Shown here piece by piece: positions 16,737-25,209 of a stretch of DNA of 64,000 bases. Made by a program: the position numbers and the translations under genes. The notes beneath the pieces are model-generated. The model was given only the letters and a program-made list of their open reading frames with translations. It was not told the origin of the DNA and ran no database searches. This DNA is from Ruminococcus_C sp963590855. GTDB taxonomy: Bacteria; Bacillota; Clostridia; Oscillospirales; Ruminococcaceae. Within the stretch, counting starts at the first letter, position 1, and each line of letters opens with the position of its first letter. The DNA is taken from NCBI GenBank assembly GCA_963590855.1, contig CAVAQT010000004.1, forward strand, positions 43,650 to 107,649, given 5' to 3'.

Positions 16737-18227
16737 TCACCTCTTCTCGGTATTTACAGAACGCCTCGTCCCTGACGTGATTGCACCTACGGGACAGACC
16801 AGTGTGCAAAGCAGACAGCCCACACATTTTTTTCCGATCAAAGTCGGCTTTCGCGCCGCGGTATCAAACCGAATTGCCTGATGCCCTGCATCCATACAGG
16901 AAATATAGCATCTGCCGCAGCCGGAACAGTCCTGCCGCAAGAACTTCGGGTAGCAAACAGAACTGCGGTTCAGCTTTTCCGGTGTTGTCATGGCATCCAG
17001 CCCTGCGCCGACGATCTCCTGCAAAGCGGTGATTCCATGACGGTTCATATAATCCGTCAGACCGCCGATCAGATCCGTGATGATCCGATAGCCGTACTGC
17101 ATCACCGCTGTGGTGATCTGGATATTGCTGCATCCCAGTGCCAGGAACTGCACCGCATCCCGCCATGTCTCGATGCCGCCCATGCCGCTGATGGGAACAT
17201 CTTTCAGTTCCGGACAAGATGCCATATCGTAAATATGGCGCAGTGCAATGGGCTTCACCGCCTTGCCGGAATAGCCGCTGACTGCGGTTTTTCCCATTAC
17301 GCCCGGATGCGCCTGCATGGTTTCCTCGTCAATGCCGGTAATGCTCTTGATGGTGTTGATTGCCGCCAAGCCATCTGCCCCGGCTTCCACCGCGGCAATC
17401 GCAGGCACGGTCATATCGGTAATGTTTGGAGTCATCTTTGCCAGCACCGGCAATGTCGTTCCACGCTTTACCGCTGCAGTGAATGCTTTTACCAACTGTA
17501 CGTTCGTTCCCACATCACTGCCCATGCCCTCTACCGTCATTTGCGGACAGGAGAAATTGCACTCGATGATATCGCATCCGACATCGGTTACCAGCTGTGC
17601 CAGCTTTGTCCACTCGTCCTCTGTTTCTCCCATGATGGAAGCCACGATCACACGATCGGGATAATTCTGTTTCAGCCGCCGCAGACACTCCAGGTTTTCC
17701 TCCAATGTATGATCGGAGATCTGCTCCAGGTTCCGGAATCCCAGAAACGGGTAGCCCTCCCGACTTACGGTATCAAACCGCGGAGAGACTTCTTTCGGCT
17801 GATAAAAGCCAATGGTCTTGAATACAATGCCGCCCCAACCCTGCTCCAACGCTCTGGCGCACATTTCATAGTTGCTCGCCACAACGGAAGAGGACAGGAA
17901 AAAGGGATTGATACACGGCACACCGCAGAATGAAATGGAGAGATCTGCCGGTTTCGATGCGGTGGCTTTCGGAAGCGCTGCCGCCATCTCTGCAAGCGGC
18001 ATCTTCTGGGGACAGGCATTTTCACAGCCATGTGCACAAACTGCACAGTCCGCCGCTCTCATTGCTTCCGCTGCCCCGGATAGATTTTCAAAACGAATGC
18101 TCCGCACCATTGCAGCCGGATCTACATCTGCATCACAGGCAGCTGTACATGGTGCATCATAGCACAGCATACACTGTGATGCCTGTTGTTCCAGTTTGAT
18201 CTGCGTGCGCCGGCTCATCTCTGCCAT
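16737..18227 (-). CDS. pydA: PreA-type dihydropyrimidine dehydrogenase with extra N-terminal Fe-S domain
   Basis: 496 residues in three parts. Residues ~15-80: cysteine-rich domain (C19, C22, C27, C31; C61, C64, C68, C72) matching the N-terminal [4Fe-4S] domain of PreT/glutamate synthase small subunit. Residues ~93-400: FMN TIM barrel of PreA (NPFFLSSS, GGIVFKTIG, IECNFSCPQM, INTIKSITGID, ISGMGGIETW). Residues ~430-485: two [4Fe-4S] motifs (CSGCGRCYISC, CVGCLLCTLVC). Expected to reduce uracil/thymine to the dihydro form. The FAD and NAD(P)H domains that link such modules in eukaryotic DPD, or in PreT, are missing here, so the electron donor is unclear. GAGGAGG before ATG. Confidence 0.85.
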   Translation of the reverse strand: MAEMSRRTQIKLEQQASQCMLCYDAPCTAACDADVDPAAMVRSIRFENLSGAAEAMRAADCAVCAHGCENACPQKMPLAEMAAALPKATASKPADLSISFCGVPCINPFFLSSSVVASNYEMCARALEQGWGGIVFKTIGFYQPKEVSPRFDTVSREGYPFLGFRNLEQISDHTLEENLECLRRLKQNYPDRVIVASIMGETEDEWTKLAQLVTDVGCDIIECNFSCPQMTVEGMGSDVGTNVQLVKAFTAAVKRGTTLPVLAKMTPNITDMTVPAIAAVEAGADGLAAINTIKSITGIDEETMQAHPGVMGKTAVSGYSGKAVKPIALRHIYDMASCPELKDVPISGMGGIETWRDAVQFLALGCSNIQITTAVMQYGYRIITDLIGGLTDYMNRHGITALQEIVGAGLDAMTTPEKLNRSSVCYPKFLRQDCSGCGRCYISCMDAGHQAIRFDTAARKPTLIGKKCVGCLLCTLVCPVGAITSGTRRSVNTEKR

Positions 18228-18245
18228 AACATGTGCCTCCTCTCG

Positions 18246-19601
18246 TTATTTCAGCTTACATTTTACAAAGTTGCCCCAGCCGGCTTCGCCCAGGAACGCA
18301 CCGTTCTCATAGACCAGTCTGCCTCTGGAATAGGTCTGTACCGGATAACCATGCAGTTTGCAGCCCTCCCAGATGGTATGGTCACAGTCGGAATGCATCT
18401 TGTCATTGGTGATAACGAAATCCATTTCCGGATCGTAAACCACCAGATCTGCATCCATTCCCACAGCAATCGCGCCCTTCTTCTGGCAGCCGAAGATCCG
18501 TGCCGGATTGGTAGAGCAAAGCGCCACTGCCTGTTCAAAGGTGATCTCCCCATTGTTTGCCGCAGAGAGCATGTACGGATACATATTCTCGATGCCGGCA
18601 CAGCCGTTGGGGATCTTTGTGAAATCGTCCTTGCCCCAATCCTTTTCGTAGGACTGAAACGGGCAATGGTCAGTCGCAATGGTATCAATATCGCCCCGGC
18701 GGATGGCTGCCCAGAGTGCCTGACGGCTCTCCTCGCCCTTCATCGGCGGTGAGCAGACAAAGTTTCGTGCATTTTCTAACTTATACACATCGCTGGTAAA
18801 TTCCAGATACTGCGGACAGGTCTCTGCATAGATGGGATAGCCCTCGTCCTTTGCCTGTGTCACAGCTTCTACGCCGCCTTTGTTCGCCAGATGGACGATA
18901 TACAGCGGCGCGCCGGTCGCTTTCGCCCAGGAGATCGCACGCTTGTCTGCTTCCTCTTCCACAAATTCCGGACGGGATGCGTAATGATACCAGGCATCCG
19001 TCTTGCCCTCTGCCAGAAACTCCTTTGTAAGTGTGTTAATGATCTCATTATTCTCAGCGTGTACCTCGATCAGTGCGCCAACCTCTTTTGCCTTTTGCAG
19101 CACCTGGTAGAACACGCCGTCGGTCACGCCGAAGTCATACACCATGAACACCTTAAACGAAGGCACGCCGTAGTCCACGGCATCGCCGATGCTATCCAGC
19201 AGTTCACCGCTGACATCTTTGACTGCCACATGGAAGGAATAATCCACGGCTGCTTCCGGTGCACAAAGAGCATCCCGGCGCTTGATGGCATCCACCATGG
19301 TTTCGCCGAAATCCTGGAGGATAAAGTCAAACACAGTGGTCGTTCCGCCGCAGGCTGCCGCTCTTGTTCCGGCAAAATAGCCATCCGAGGAGACCGTTCC
19401 GCCAAACGGCATTGCCAGATGCGTATGCGCATCAATTGCACCTGGCAGAACCAGTTTTCCGCTGGCATCTACCACCTTATCAAAGCCCTCCGGCGAGATG
19501 TCCCTTCCGATCTCCACGATGGTTTCACCATCGATCGCAACATCTGCCAAAAACTTTTCGCTTGCGGTAACTACAGTACCGTGCTGTATCAGAGTCCGCA
19601 T
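18246..19601 (-). CDS. pydB: Dihydropyrimidinase / hydantoinase
   Basis: 451 residues, cyclic amidohydrolase. Opens dihydrouracil (or hydantoins) to N-carbamoyl-beta-alanine. Binuclear metal site fully present: H59 and H61 (DAHTHL), carboxylated lysine K150 (SFKVFM), H181 (EVHAEN), H237 (IVHLAN), D311 (ATDHCP). ATG 19601 has GGAGG 9 nt upstream; an earlier ATG has none. 18 bp upstream of the dehydrogenase gene. D-hydantoinase activity is the chief alternative; operon context favours pyrimidines. Confidence 0.88.
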   Translation of the reverse strand: MRTLIQHGTVVTASEKFLADVAIDGETIVEIGRDISPEGFDKVVDASGKLVLPGAIDAHTHLAMPFGGTVSSDGYFAGTRAAACGGTTTVFDFILQDFGETMVDAIKRRDALCAPEAAVDYSFHVAVKDVSGELLDSIGDAVDYGVPSFKVFMVYDFGVTDGVFYQVLQKAKEVGALIEVHAENNEIINTLTKEFLAEGKTDAWYHYASRPEFVEEEADKRAISWAKATGAPLYIVHLANKGGVEAVTQAKDEGYPIYAETCPQYLEFTSDVYKLENARNFVCSPPMKGEESRQALWAAIRRGDIDTIATDHCPFQSYEKDWGKDDFTKIPNGCAGIENMYPYMLSAANNGEITFEQAVALCSTNPARIFGCQKKGAIAVGMDADLVVYDPEMDFVITNDKMHSDCDHTIWEGCKLHGYPVQTYSRGRLVYENGAFLGEAGWGNFVKCKLK

Positions 19602-19618
19602 ATTTCTACACCTCCATC

Positions 19619-20746
19619 TCAATCCTGGTTCAGCTTATAGACCAGTTCCAGACCGGAACGCTGATAAACCTGTGCGACCTCCGTCAGCCCCATGCCGGCA
19701 GCGTCCGCAGAAATCAAATTACAGAACCAGGTAACGCCAAAGTCTACTGTGCCGTTATATACTGCTGTGGTCTCCGAAATGTCACCGCCGCCCGGTGTGA
19801 TAGTAACATTCAGACCAACATCATTGTAATAGCCCTTGTCCAGAGCCACATAGTAACCCATAAACTGTGCCTGAGGCAGCCACTTCAGCTGAACGGTGAC
19901 ATCCGTCTTTTCCGGAGCACCGAAGCTTTCGGCGGTCGCTGATTCCCAATAAGAAGTATCCCGCACATCATCCAGTGTCAGTGTACCCAGCTTTTCTGCT
20001 GCCGCAGAGTCATCCAGCTTAATATACTGCTTTGCCAGATCCAAGGTCTGCTGCATTGCCGTTTCTTCCATTTGGCCCAGATTGTCCAAACCTACTGCAT
20101 TGCCGGACATATCTGTGGTGACCAGCTTTGCGACCTCGCTTGCCATATACTTCTGGTGCTCCGGAGAAACCGATGAACCATAGTTGAACACGATCTCAGC
20201 CGCTTCATCCGGATTCTCACAGGCATATTCCCAACCCTTCATGGAGGCGGAAATAAACGCTGCTACTGTATTCGGGTTTTCCTCTGCAAATGCCTGGGTA
20301 CAGAAAATGTTATCCTCCAGCATTGCTACGCCCTCATCGTTCATATCGATCGTACCGACTGTATCGCCATAGCCATAGCCGCCGTCATAATCGTTCTTGA
20401 CCAGACCCAACTCATTGTAAGTCATGGCAGACGCCAGCATCAGAGAATCGTCATCAAAGCTATCCATGTCGAACGCCTGGCTGACGAACTCGTTTGGCAG
20501 GTCATACTTGGTGAGCAGGGCAAGCAGCTCATATTCATTGCCGATGCCCCAGTTGCCGATCTTTCCGGCGGCAGAAGCTGCCTTGATGATATCCTCCGAC
20601 GAAGTACCGGGATCGAAATAACTGCCCTTAGAAGCACTGCTGCTGCCCGAAGAATCCTTACTGCTGCTGCCGCACGCAGTTGCGGGAACGGTCATCAATA
20701 CGGCTGCGCAAAAAATGGCAATTGCTCTCATCTGCTTTTTCATCAT
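19619..20746 (-). CDS. NMT1/THI5-like ABC solute-binding lipoprotein, circularly permuted
   Basis: 375 residues. Signal peptide with lipobox ending at C25, then a Ser-rich linker. Residues ~50-280 (GKIGNWGIGNEYELLALLTKYD, FDMDSF, SAMTYNELGL, EGVAMLEDNIFC, FISASMKGWEYA) correspond to the part that normally follows the first ~100 residues of NMT1-family binding proteins; residues 281-375 (VTVQLKWLPQAQFMGYYVALD, ISETTAVYNGTVDFGV, VAQVYQRSGLELVY) correspond to the part that normally comes first. The order is therefore swapped, as in a circular permutation. Family ligands are pyrimidine-like (HMP, formyl-aminopyrimidine) or other small ring compounds. Forms an importer with the two permeases and ATPase upstream in the operon. 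Confidence 0.85.
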   Translation of the reverse strand: MMKKQMRAIAIFCAAVLMTVPATACGSSSKDSSGSSSASKGSYFDPGTSSEDIIKAASAAGKIGNWGIGNEYELLALLTKYDLPNEFVSQAFDMDSFDDDSLMLASAMTYNELGLVKNDYDGGYGYGDTVGTIDMNDEGVAMLEDNIFCTQAFAEENPNTVAAFISASMKGWEYACENPDEAAEIVFNYGSSVSPEHQKYMASEVAKLVTTDMSGNAVGLDNLGQMEETAMQQTLDLAKQYIKLDDSAAAEKLGTLTLDDVRDTSYWESATAESFGAPEKTDVTVQLKWLPQAQFMGYYVALDKGYYNDVGLNVTITPGGGDISETTAVYNGTVDFGVTWFCNLISADAAGMGLTEVAQVYQRSGLELVYKLNQD

Positions 20747-20813
20747 CCATCATCCTTTCATGGTGCGGGCGCTTTGCCCAATGATACTTTTTTCTATCAC
20801 ACTGCGGAATGGC

Positions 20814-21623
20814 TTACTTGCGCTTCCGCAGGAACAGACGTTCCAATAAAATTGAGATCAGGTACATTCCAATACCCAGAACACAGGCGATGACAATGTA
20901 CGCCCATGCTGTCGCATACTGTGCAGTGACGATATTTTCGCGAATCATTCTGCCGACACCGATAATGTACTCGGCAAAGTATTCGCTGACCACTGCGGTA
21001 ATGACTGCCAGCGGCACACTGACATGCAGTGCGGTGAAGATATAGGGAATACTGTTCGGCAGCCGCAGCTTCCAGAAAACTGTAAAGCGGTTTGCTGCAT
21101 AAGAACGCATCAGATCTTCTGAAAAGGGTTTCACTTCCGTCAGTCCCCGAAATGCGTTGATGCTCATGGTCGCGGTACAAAAAATCATAACCACAATGCA
21201 TTTCGCCACCATACTGCGGAATGCCACATCACTGCTCACATCTCTGGTCCAGTTGATGATAACCGGCGCCAATGCAACCACAGGCACCGCGTTGAAACAC
21301 GACACAATGGTCAGACCGCCGGCGCCCCAGTGCGGAAAAGCAGCTGCGATCAGCGCAATAAGGTATCCCAACAGAGAGCCAGCCAACAATCCGATCACGA
21401 TCACGACCACAGTAGACTGTAGATTCTCTGCGATCGTTCCCCAGTTTTCCTGGATGATCGTCAGGATTCGCGTGGGAATGGGTAAAATAAAGGTATCCAC
21501 ATGCAGCAGGCGGTGCAAAAGCTTTGTCTGCCAGGCTGCGATCAGCAAAACCGCAAACAGAAGCGGATAAACAACAGTTGTCACAGCATCCCACCGTTTC
21601 CGGTTTTTACTTTTTCCTGCCAT
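20814..21623 (-). CDS. ABC importer permease (SsuC/TauC/ThiX type)
   Basis: 269 residues, about six membrane helices, BPD-transp-1 fold with the EAA-like loop SEDLMRSYAANRFTVFWKLRLPNSIPYIF that docks on the ATPase. ATG 21623 follows GAGGAGGAAG. Second of two permeases, so the importer is likely a heterodimeric channel. Overlaps the end of the upstream permease gene by 17 bp. Confidence 0.9.
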   Translation of the reverse strand: MAGKSKNRKRWDAVTTVVYPLLFAVLLIAAWQTKLLHRLLHVDTFILPIPTRILTIIQENWGTIAENLQSTVVVIVIGLLAGSLLGYLIALIAAAFPHWGAGGLTIVSCFNAVPVVALAPVIINWTRDVSSDVAFRSMVAKCIVVMIFCTATMSINAFRGLTEVKPFSEDLMRSYAANRFTVFWKLRLPNSIPYIFTALHVSVPLAVITAVVSEYFAEYIIGVGRMIRENIVTAQYATAWAYIVIACVLGIGMYLISILLERLFLRKRK

Positions 21624-22455
21624 GTCGTCTTCCTCCTCTCCTGTGTGTTCCGGTACGCCGATAAGGACATGCCGCATTTTCCAGCCAACCCATAATGGTA
21701 AAGCTGAGGATACCGATGCAGGCGCTGAACAGAACGATCAGCCAGAATACATAAATGGACATCGCGTGTTTCTGCGCCTGGGAAAGCATACACCCCAGAC
21801 CACCGTCGCCCTGTAGGGTATCTACCAGGATCGACGCGGTAATTGCCATCGGTGCTGAGATTTTTAAGCCTGTGAAAAAATAGGGAATGCAGTTGGGAAT
21901 ATAAGTTTTGGTATACAGCTGAAACTTATTGGCTGCATAAGAATACATCAGTTCTTTTTTCTCCCGTTCGGTTGCCCGGAATCCGGAAAGGGTATTGGCA
22001 GCCACCGGGTAGAATGTCAGGATCGCTGCAATGACGATTCGGGATACACCGATATCTCCGGTGATCGCCAAAACAATCGGTGCCATGCCCAGGATCGGGA
22101 TAACCTGAATGATAATCAGATACGGCGAAACGGTTTTTTCCACGCCTCGGAACAGGTGCATCAGCAGTGCCAGGACAAATCCCAAAATCGTTCCGATCAG
22201 AAACCCCAAAGCTGCACGTTCCAGCGTCTGTCCGGCGCTTGTCAGCACGACCTGCAATGCGGTCTGATCTCGTGTTACAGTATCGGTACTGAAGATCGCC
22301 TGAACGATCTGCCAGATATGCGGCATGATGTTTTCCGGTGTTCGCTTCACCGCTTCTACGCGGAAAGCAAATACCTCCCAGACCACGGCAACGCCTGCCA
22401 GCCAAACCAGCATGACCAGCCATTTTGCCTCTAAGATACGGCGAATCTTTTTCAT
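21607..22455 (-). CDS. ABC importer permease (SsuC/TauC/ThiX type)
   Basis: 282 residues, six predicted membrane helices, EAA-like loop KKELMYSYAANKFQLYTKTYIPNCIPYFF. ATG 22455 has AAAGGAAGTGA upstream. Arg/His/Gly-rich cytoplasmic tail (TGTHRRGGRRHGRKK) is unusual and encoded partly by the region overlapping the next gene's start. Partner of the adjacent permease and ATPase. Confidence 0.9.
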   Translation of the reverse strand: MKKIRRILEAKWLVMLVWLAGVAVVWEVFAFRVEAVKRTPENIMPHIWQIVQAIFSTDTVTRDQTALQVVLTSAGQTLERAALGFLIGTILGFVLALLMHLFRGVEKTVSPYLIIIQVIPILGMAPIVLAITGDIGVSRIVIAAILTFYPVAANTLSGFRATEREKKELMYSYAANKFQLYTKTYIPNCIPYFFTGLKISAPMAITASILVDTLQGDGGLGCMLSQAQKHAMSIYVFWLIVLFSACIGILSFTIMGWLENAACPYRRTGTHRRGGRRHGRKK

Positions 22456-22471
22456 GGTATCACTTCCTTTA

Positions 22472-23251
22472 TCATACACCCTCAAAGCTGTTCCGTACTT
22501 TTGCCACCAGATCGGTAAACTCCATAGTATCCTTCATCGCCTTGGTGCGCGGACGAGGCAGGTTCACCGGAACAACGGCGGAAAGTCTGCCGGGATGCGG
22601 CGAGAGGACACAGATCTTATCGGACAAATACACCGCTTCTGCAATGTTATGAGTTACGAAAATGATCGTCTTGTTGGTCTTTCGCCAGATGCCCAACAGA
22701 TCATCGTGAAGCTTTTCCCGTGTGAACTCATCCAATGCGGAAAACGGTTCATCCATCAGCAGGATCTCCGGCTGGATTGCAAGCGCTCTGGCAATTCCCA
22801 CACGCTGCTGCATGCCGCCGGAAAGCTGTTTCGGATAATGATCGGCGAACTCCGTCAGATTGACAAGCTCCAGCATTTTCTTTGCCTGCTTTACCCGATC
22901 TGCCTTGGGGACTTTCATGATCTCCAGCGGCATTTCCACATTTTTTTGCACCGTTCGCCAGTCATACAGCACAGCACCCTGGAACACGATGCCATAGCGG
23001 CGTTTCAATCTTGCCTCACGGGGCGATGTACCGCCGACGGTAATGACACCTGATGTCGGCTGAAGCAAATCTGCCATGATCCGCAAAAGCGTTGTTTTAC
23101 CGCATCCAGAAGGGCCGACCAGAGAAACAAATTCTCCCTTTTGGATGTCCAGTGTAACATCCGTCAGCGCTGTAACCTCTTTTCCATCTGCGGGATAAAC
23201 CATCCCGATGTGTTCCATGTGGATTTCAACTTTGTTTTGCAGTTCCGACAT
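22472..23251 (-). CDS. ABC importer ATP-binding protein
   Basis: 259 residues. Walker A GPSGCGKTT, Q-loop VFQGAVLYDWRTV, signature LSGGMQQRVGIARAL, Walker B ILLMDEPFSALD, His switch VTHN. SsuB/TauB/ThiZ type. The upstream ATG at 23260 abuts AGGAG with no spacing, so ATG 23251 (9-nt spacing) is preferred. First gene of the pyrimidine-catabolism operon, immediately behind a leader terminator hairpin. Confidence 0.92.
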   Translation of the reverse strand: MSELQNKVEIHMEHIGMVYPADGKEVTALTDVTLDIQKGEFVSLVGPSGCGKTTLLRIMADLLQPTSGVITVGGTSPREARLKRRYGIVFQGAVLYDWRTVQKNVEMPLEIMKVPKADRVKQAKKMLELVNLTEFADHYPKQLSGGMQQRVGIARALAIQPEILLMDEPFSALDEFTREKLHDDLLGIWRKTNKTIIFVTHNIAEAVYLSDKICVLSPHPGRLSAVVPVNLPRPRTKAMKDTMEFTDLVAKVRNSFEGV

Positions 23252-23270
23252 AATGCTCATCTCCTAAATC

Positions 23271-23315
23271 AAAAAAGCGGCAACGGGAACTTGTTACAGC
23301 CCCATTGCCGCTTTA
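23271..23315 (-). terminator. Intrinsic-terminator hairpin in operon leader (candidate attenuator)
   Basis: On the minus strand AAAGCGGCAATGGGG and CCCGTTGCCGCTTT form a strong stem followed by TTTTTT, ending just before the ribosome site of the ABC ATPase. It lies between promoter and first gene, so read-through must be regulated or leaky. A second small palindrome, GCATCA...TGATGC, occurs at 23341-23364 in the same leader. Confidence 0.75.
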
Positions 23316-23407
23316 TATTATTCTGTTCAATTTGTGCTTCGCATCAACATTTCTTATCTGATGCTTTTCTTTTCGTTTGTTTTGTTCTGTTTTCCTTTGA
23401 TGTACCT

Positions 23408-23436
23408 AGTATACCATGCCAAGCACCCGGTGTCAA
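23408..23436 (-). promoter_or_regulatory. Sigma-A promoter for pyrimidine-catabolism operon
   Basis: TTGACA (23436-23431), 17-bp spacer, TATACT (23413-23408) on the minus strand: near-consensus. Gives a leader of about 140-150 nt that includes the terminator hairpin. The remainder of 23261-23583 holds an A/purine-rich leader stretch and no gene. Confidence 0.88.
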
Positions 23437-23583
23437 TCGTTTTGTGCAGATTTATCACATATACCAATGGCTCTTCTCTTTCTGTCAGGTTTTTGCATGA
23501 AAGTGTGATAGATATTTTGTGTCGGTCTGCAAAATCTGTGCGGAGAAAATCCGTTTCTTGTGCTGCGGCACAAAATCGGGCGA

Positions 23584-24447
23584 TCACAGCACCAGCAAAA
23601 GCGTTCCGACTGTCAGCAGTCCAAGCCCGATACCGGAGCGTCGGTTCAAGCGTTCTTTCAGCACCAAGCCGGAAAAAGCAACCGTCACCAGAATGCTCAG
23701 CTTATCAATCGGAACAACTATGCTCGCCGGGCCATCCTGTAATGCCCGGTAATAGCAAAGCCAGGACAATCCGGTAGTCAATCCGGAAAGGCAGAGAAAC
23801 GCCAGATCCTTTCGATCCAGTCCGCGCATGCTGTGCTGCTGTCCGGTGACAAAAACCATGACCCATGCCATCACCAATACAACACAGGTGCGGATCGCCG
23901 TTCCAAGGTTGGAGTCGATGTTCTGAATCCCGACCTTTCCCAGGATAGATGTCAGACTGGCAAAAACCGCCGAAAGGACAGCATAGAACAGCCATCCTTT
24001 TTTCGCAGAATCTGCCGGCTGATGTTTCGGATGCTGCGGCAGCATGAGGAATGTCCCCGCACCGATCAGCAGCATACAGCCTACTTTCAGAAGTGTCAAT
24101 GATTCTCCCAACAGAAGAAACGCCAGCAGCATTGTCAAAATGGTGCTGGACTTATCGATGGGAGCGACCTGACTCACATCCCCCAGTTGAAGCGCCTTAA
24201 AATAGCACAGCCAGCTTGCGCCGGTTGCACAGCCGGACAGCAGCAAAAACAGCAGCGTTTTTCCGGAAATGGCACTGATTCCGGAAAATGCTCCGGTCAG
24301 CAGCACCATTAGCCAGGAAAACAACAGCACGATCACCGTGCGAAGCGCAGTGGCAACAGTAGAGTTGATGTGCTGCATGCCGATTTTTGCTAGTACCGCA
24401 GTTACACCGGCAAACAGCGCAGAACCACAGGCAAAAAGCAACCACAT
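23584..24447 (-). CDS. EamA/DMT-family transporter
   Basis: 287 residues, ten predicted membrane helices in two internally repeated EamA halves (each with a GASWLCYFKALQLGD / GLSWLCYYRALQDGP and VAPIDK / VVPIDK motif). Drug/metabolite exporter superfamily; substrate unknown. GGGAGG precedes the ATG. Lies between the two-component genes and the pyrimidine operon on the same strand. Confidence 0.88.
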   Translation of the reverse strand: MWLLFACGSALFAGVTAVLAKIGMQHINSTVATALRTVIVLLFSWLMVLLTGAFSGISAISGKTLLFLLLSGCATGASWLCYFKALQLGDVSQVAPIDKSSTILTMLLAFLLLGESLTLLKVGCMLLIGAGTFLMLPQHPKHQPADSAKKGWLFYAVLSAVFASLTSILGKVGIQNIDSNLGTAIRTCVVLVMAWVMVFVTGQQHSMRGLDRKDLAFLCLSGLTTGLSWLCYYRALQDGPASIVVPIDKLSILVTVAFSGLVLKERLNRRSGIGLGLLTVGTLLLVL

Positions 24448-24470
24448 ATTCCTATCCTCCCTAACAACTC

Positions 24471-24503
24471 AAAGCGCCTGAACTACCTGTTCAGACGCTC
24501 TTT
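24471..24503 (-). terminator. Hairpin after the response-regulator gene
   Basis: AAAGCGCCTGAAC / GTTCAGACGCTCTTT with a 5-nt loop, 20 bp downstream of the response-regulator stop codon. U tract is weak (CTTTGAGTT), so termination is plausible rather than certain. Confidence 0.55.
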
Positions 24504-24522
24504 CTCTATGCGGCACATTGCA

Positions 24523-25209
24523 TCAGGCATGAAAACGATACCCTGCGCCCCACACTGTTTCGATATACTTCGGATGAGAAGGATCTTCCTCCAACTTTTC
24601 ACGAAGCCGATTGATATGTACTGCAACGGTAGCGTTGTCTCCCATGGCATCCATGCCCCAGATGCGCTCATACAACGTTTCCCGGTCAAATACAGTATCA
24701 GCATTGGTCACCAGGAACAGCAGCAGCTCATACTCCTTATTCTTTAGAACGATCTCCCGTTCCTGCACAAACACACGATGCGATTTGGGGCAGATCCGAA
24801 GTGCACCTGCTACAATGTCTTCCTGTACTTCCTGCGGTGCTTTCAGCCGCTTATAGGTGGCAATATGCGCCTGCACTCTTGCCACCAGTTCTCCCGGTGA
24901 AAAGGGCTTGACAATGTAATCATCTGCACCAAGACCCAGTCCGCGGATCTTGTCGATGTCCTCCTTTTTGGCTGTCACCATAAGAATCGGAATATCCAGC
25001 CGCTCCCGCAGCTTTCGGCAAAGGGTAAAGCCGTCCAGCTGCGGCAGCATCAGATCCAACAAAATCAGATCAAATTTCTTCTCCTTTGCCAGATTCAGCC
25101 CGGATACGCCGTCTGTTGCAATCGATACGGTAAAACCGTTGATTTCCAAATAGTCCCGTTCAATTTCAGCAATTGCCGCATCATCTTCAATGATACAGAT
25201 ATGACTCAT
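24523..25209 (-). CDS. OmpR/PhoB-family response regulator
   Basis: 228 residues. Receiver domain with acidic pocket ED (9-10), phospho-acceptor D52 (LLDLMLPQLDG) and K in VKPFSP; C-terminal winged-helix domain (LKNKEYELLLFLVTNAD, VHINRLREKLE, GAGYRF). Start overlaps the histidine kinase stop by 4 bp. Targets unknown. Confidence 0.94.
   Translation of the reverse strand: MSHICIIEDDAAIAEIERDYLEINGFTVSIATDGVSGLNLAKEKKFDLILLDLMLPQLDGFTLCRKLRERLDIPILMVTAKKEDIDKIRGLGLGADDYIVKPFSPGELVARVQAHIATYKRLKAPQEVQEDIVAGALRICPKSHRVFVQEREIVLKNKEYELLLFLVTNADTVFDRETLYERIWGMDAMGDNATVAVHINRLREKLEEDPSHPKYIETVWGAGYRFHA

Noticed and set aside
16737..18227. Missing catalytic Cys in the PreA active-site loop (GSDVGT where DPD has GLACGQ)
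   Set aside because: From memory, E. coli PreA has the same GSDVGQ form, so this is normal for the bacterial family and not a lesion.
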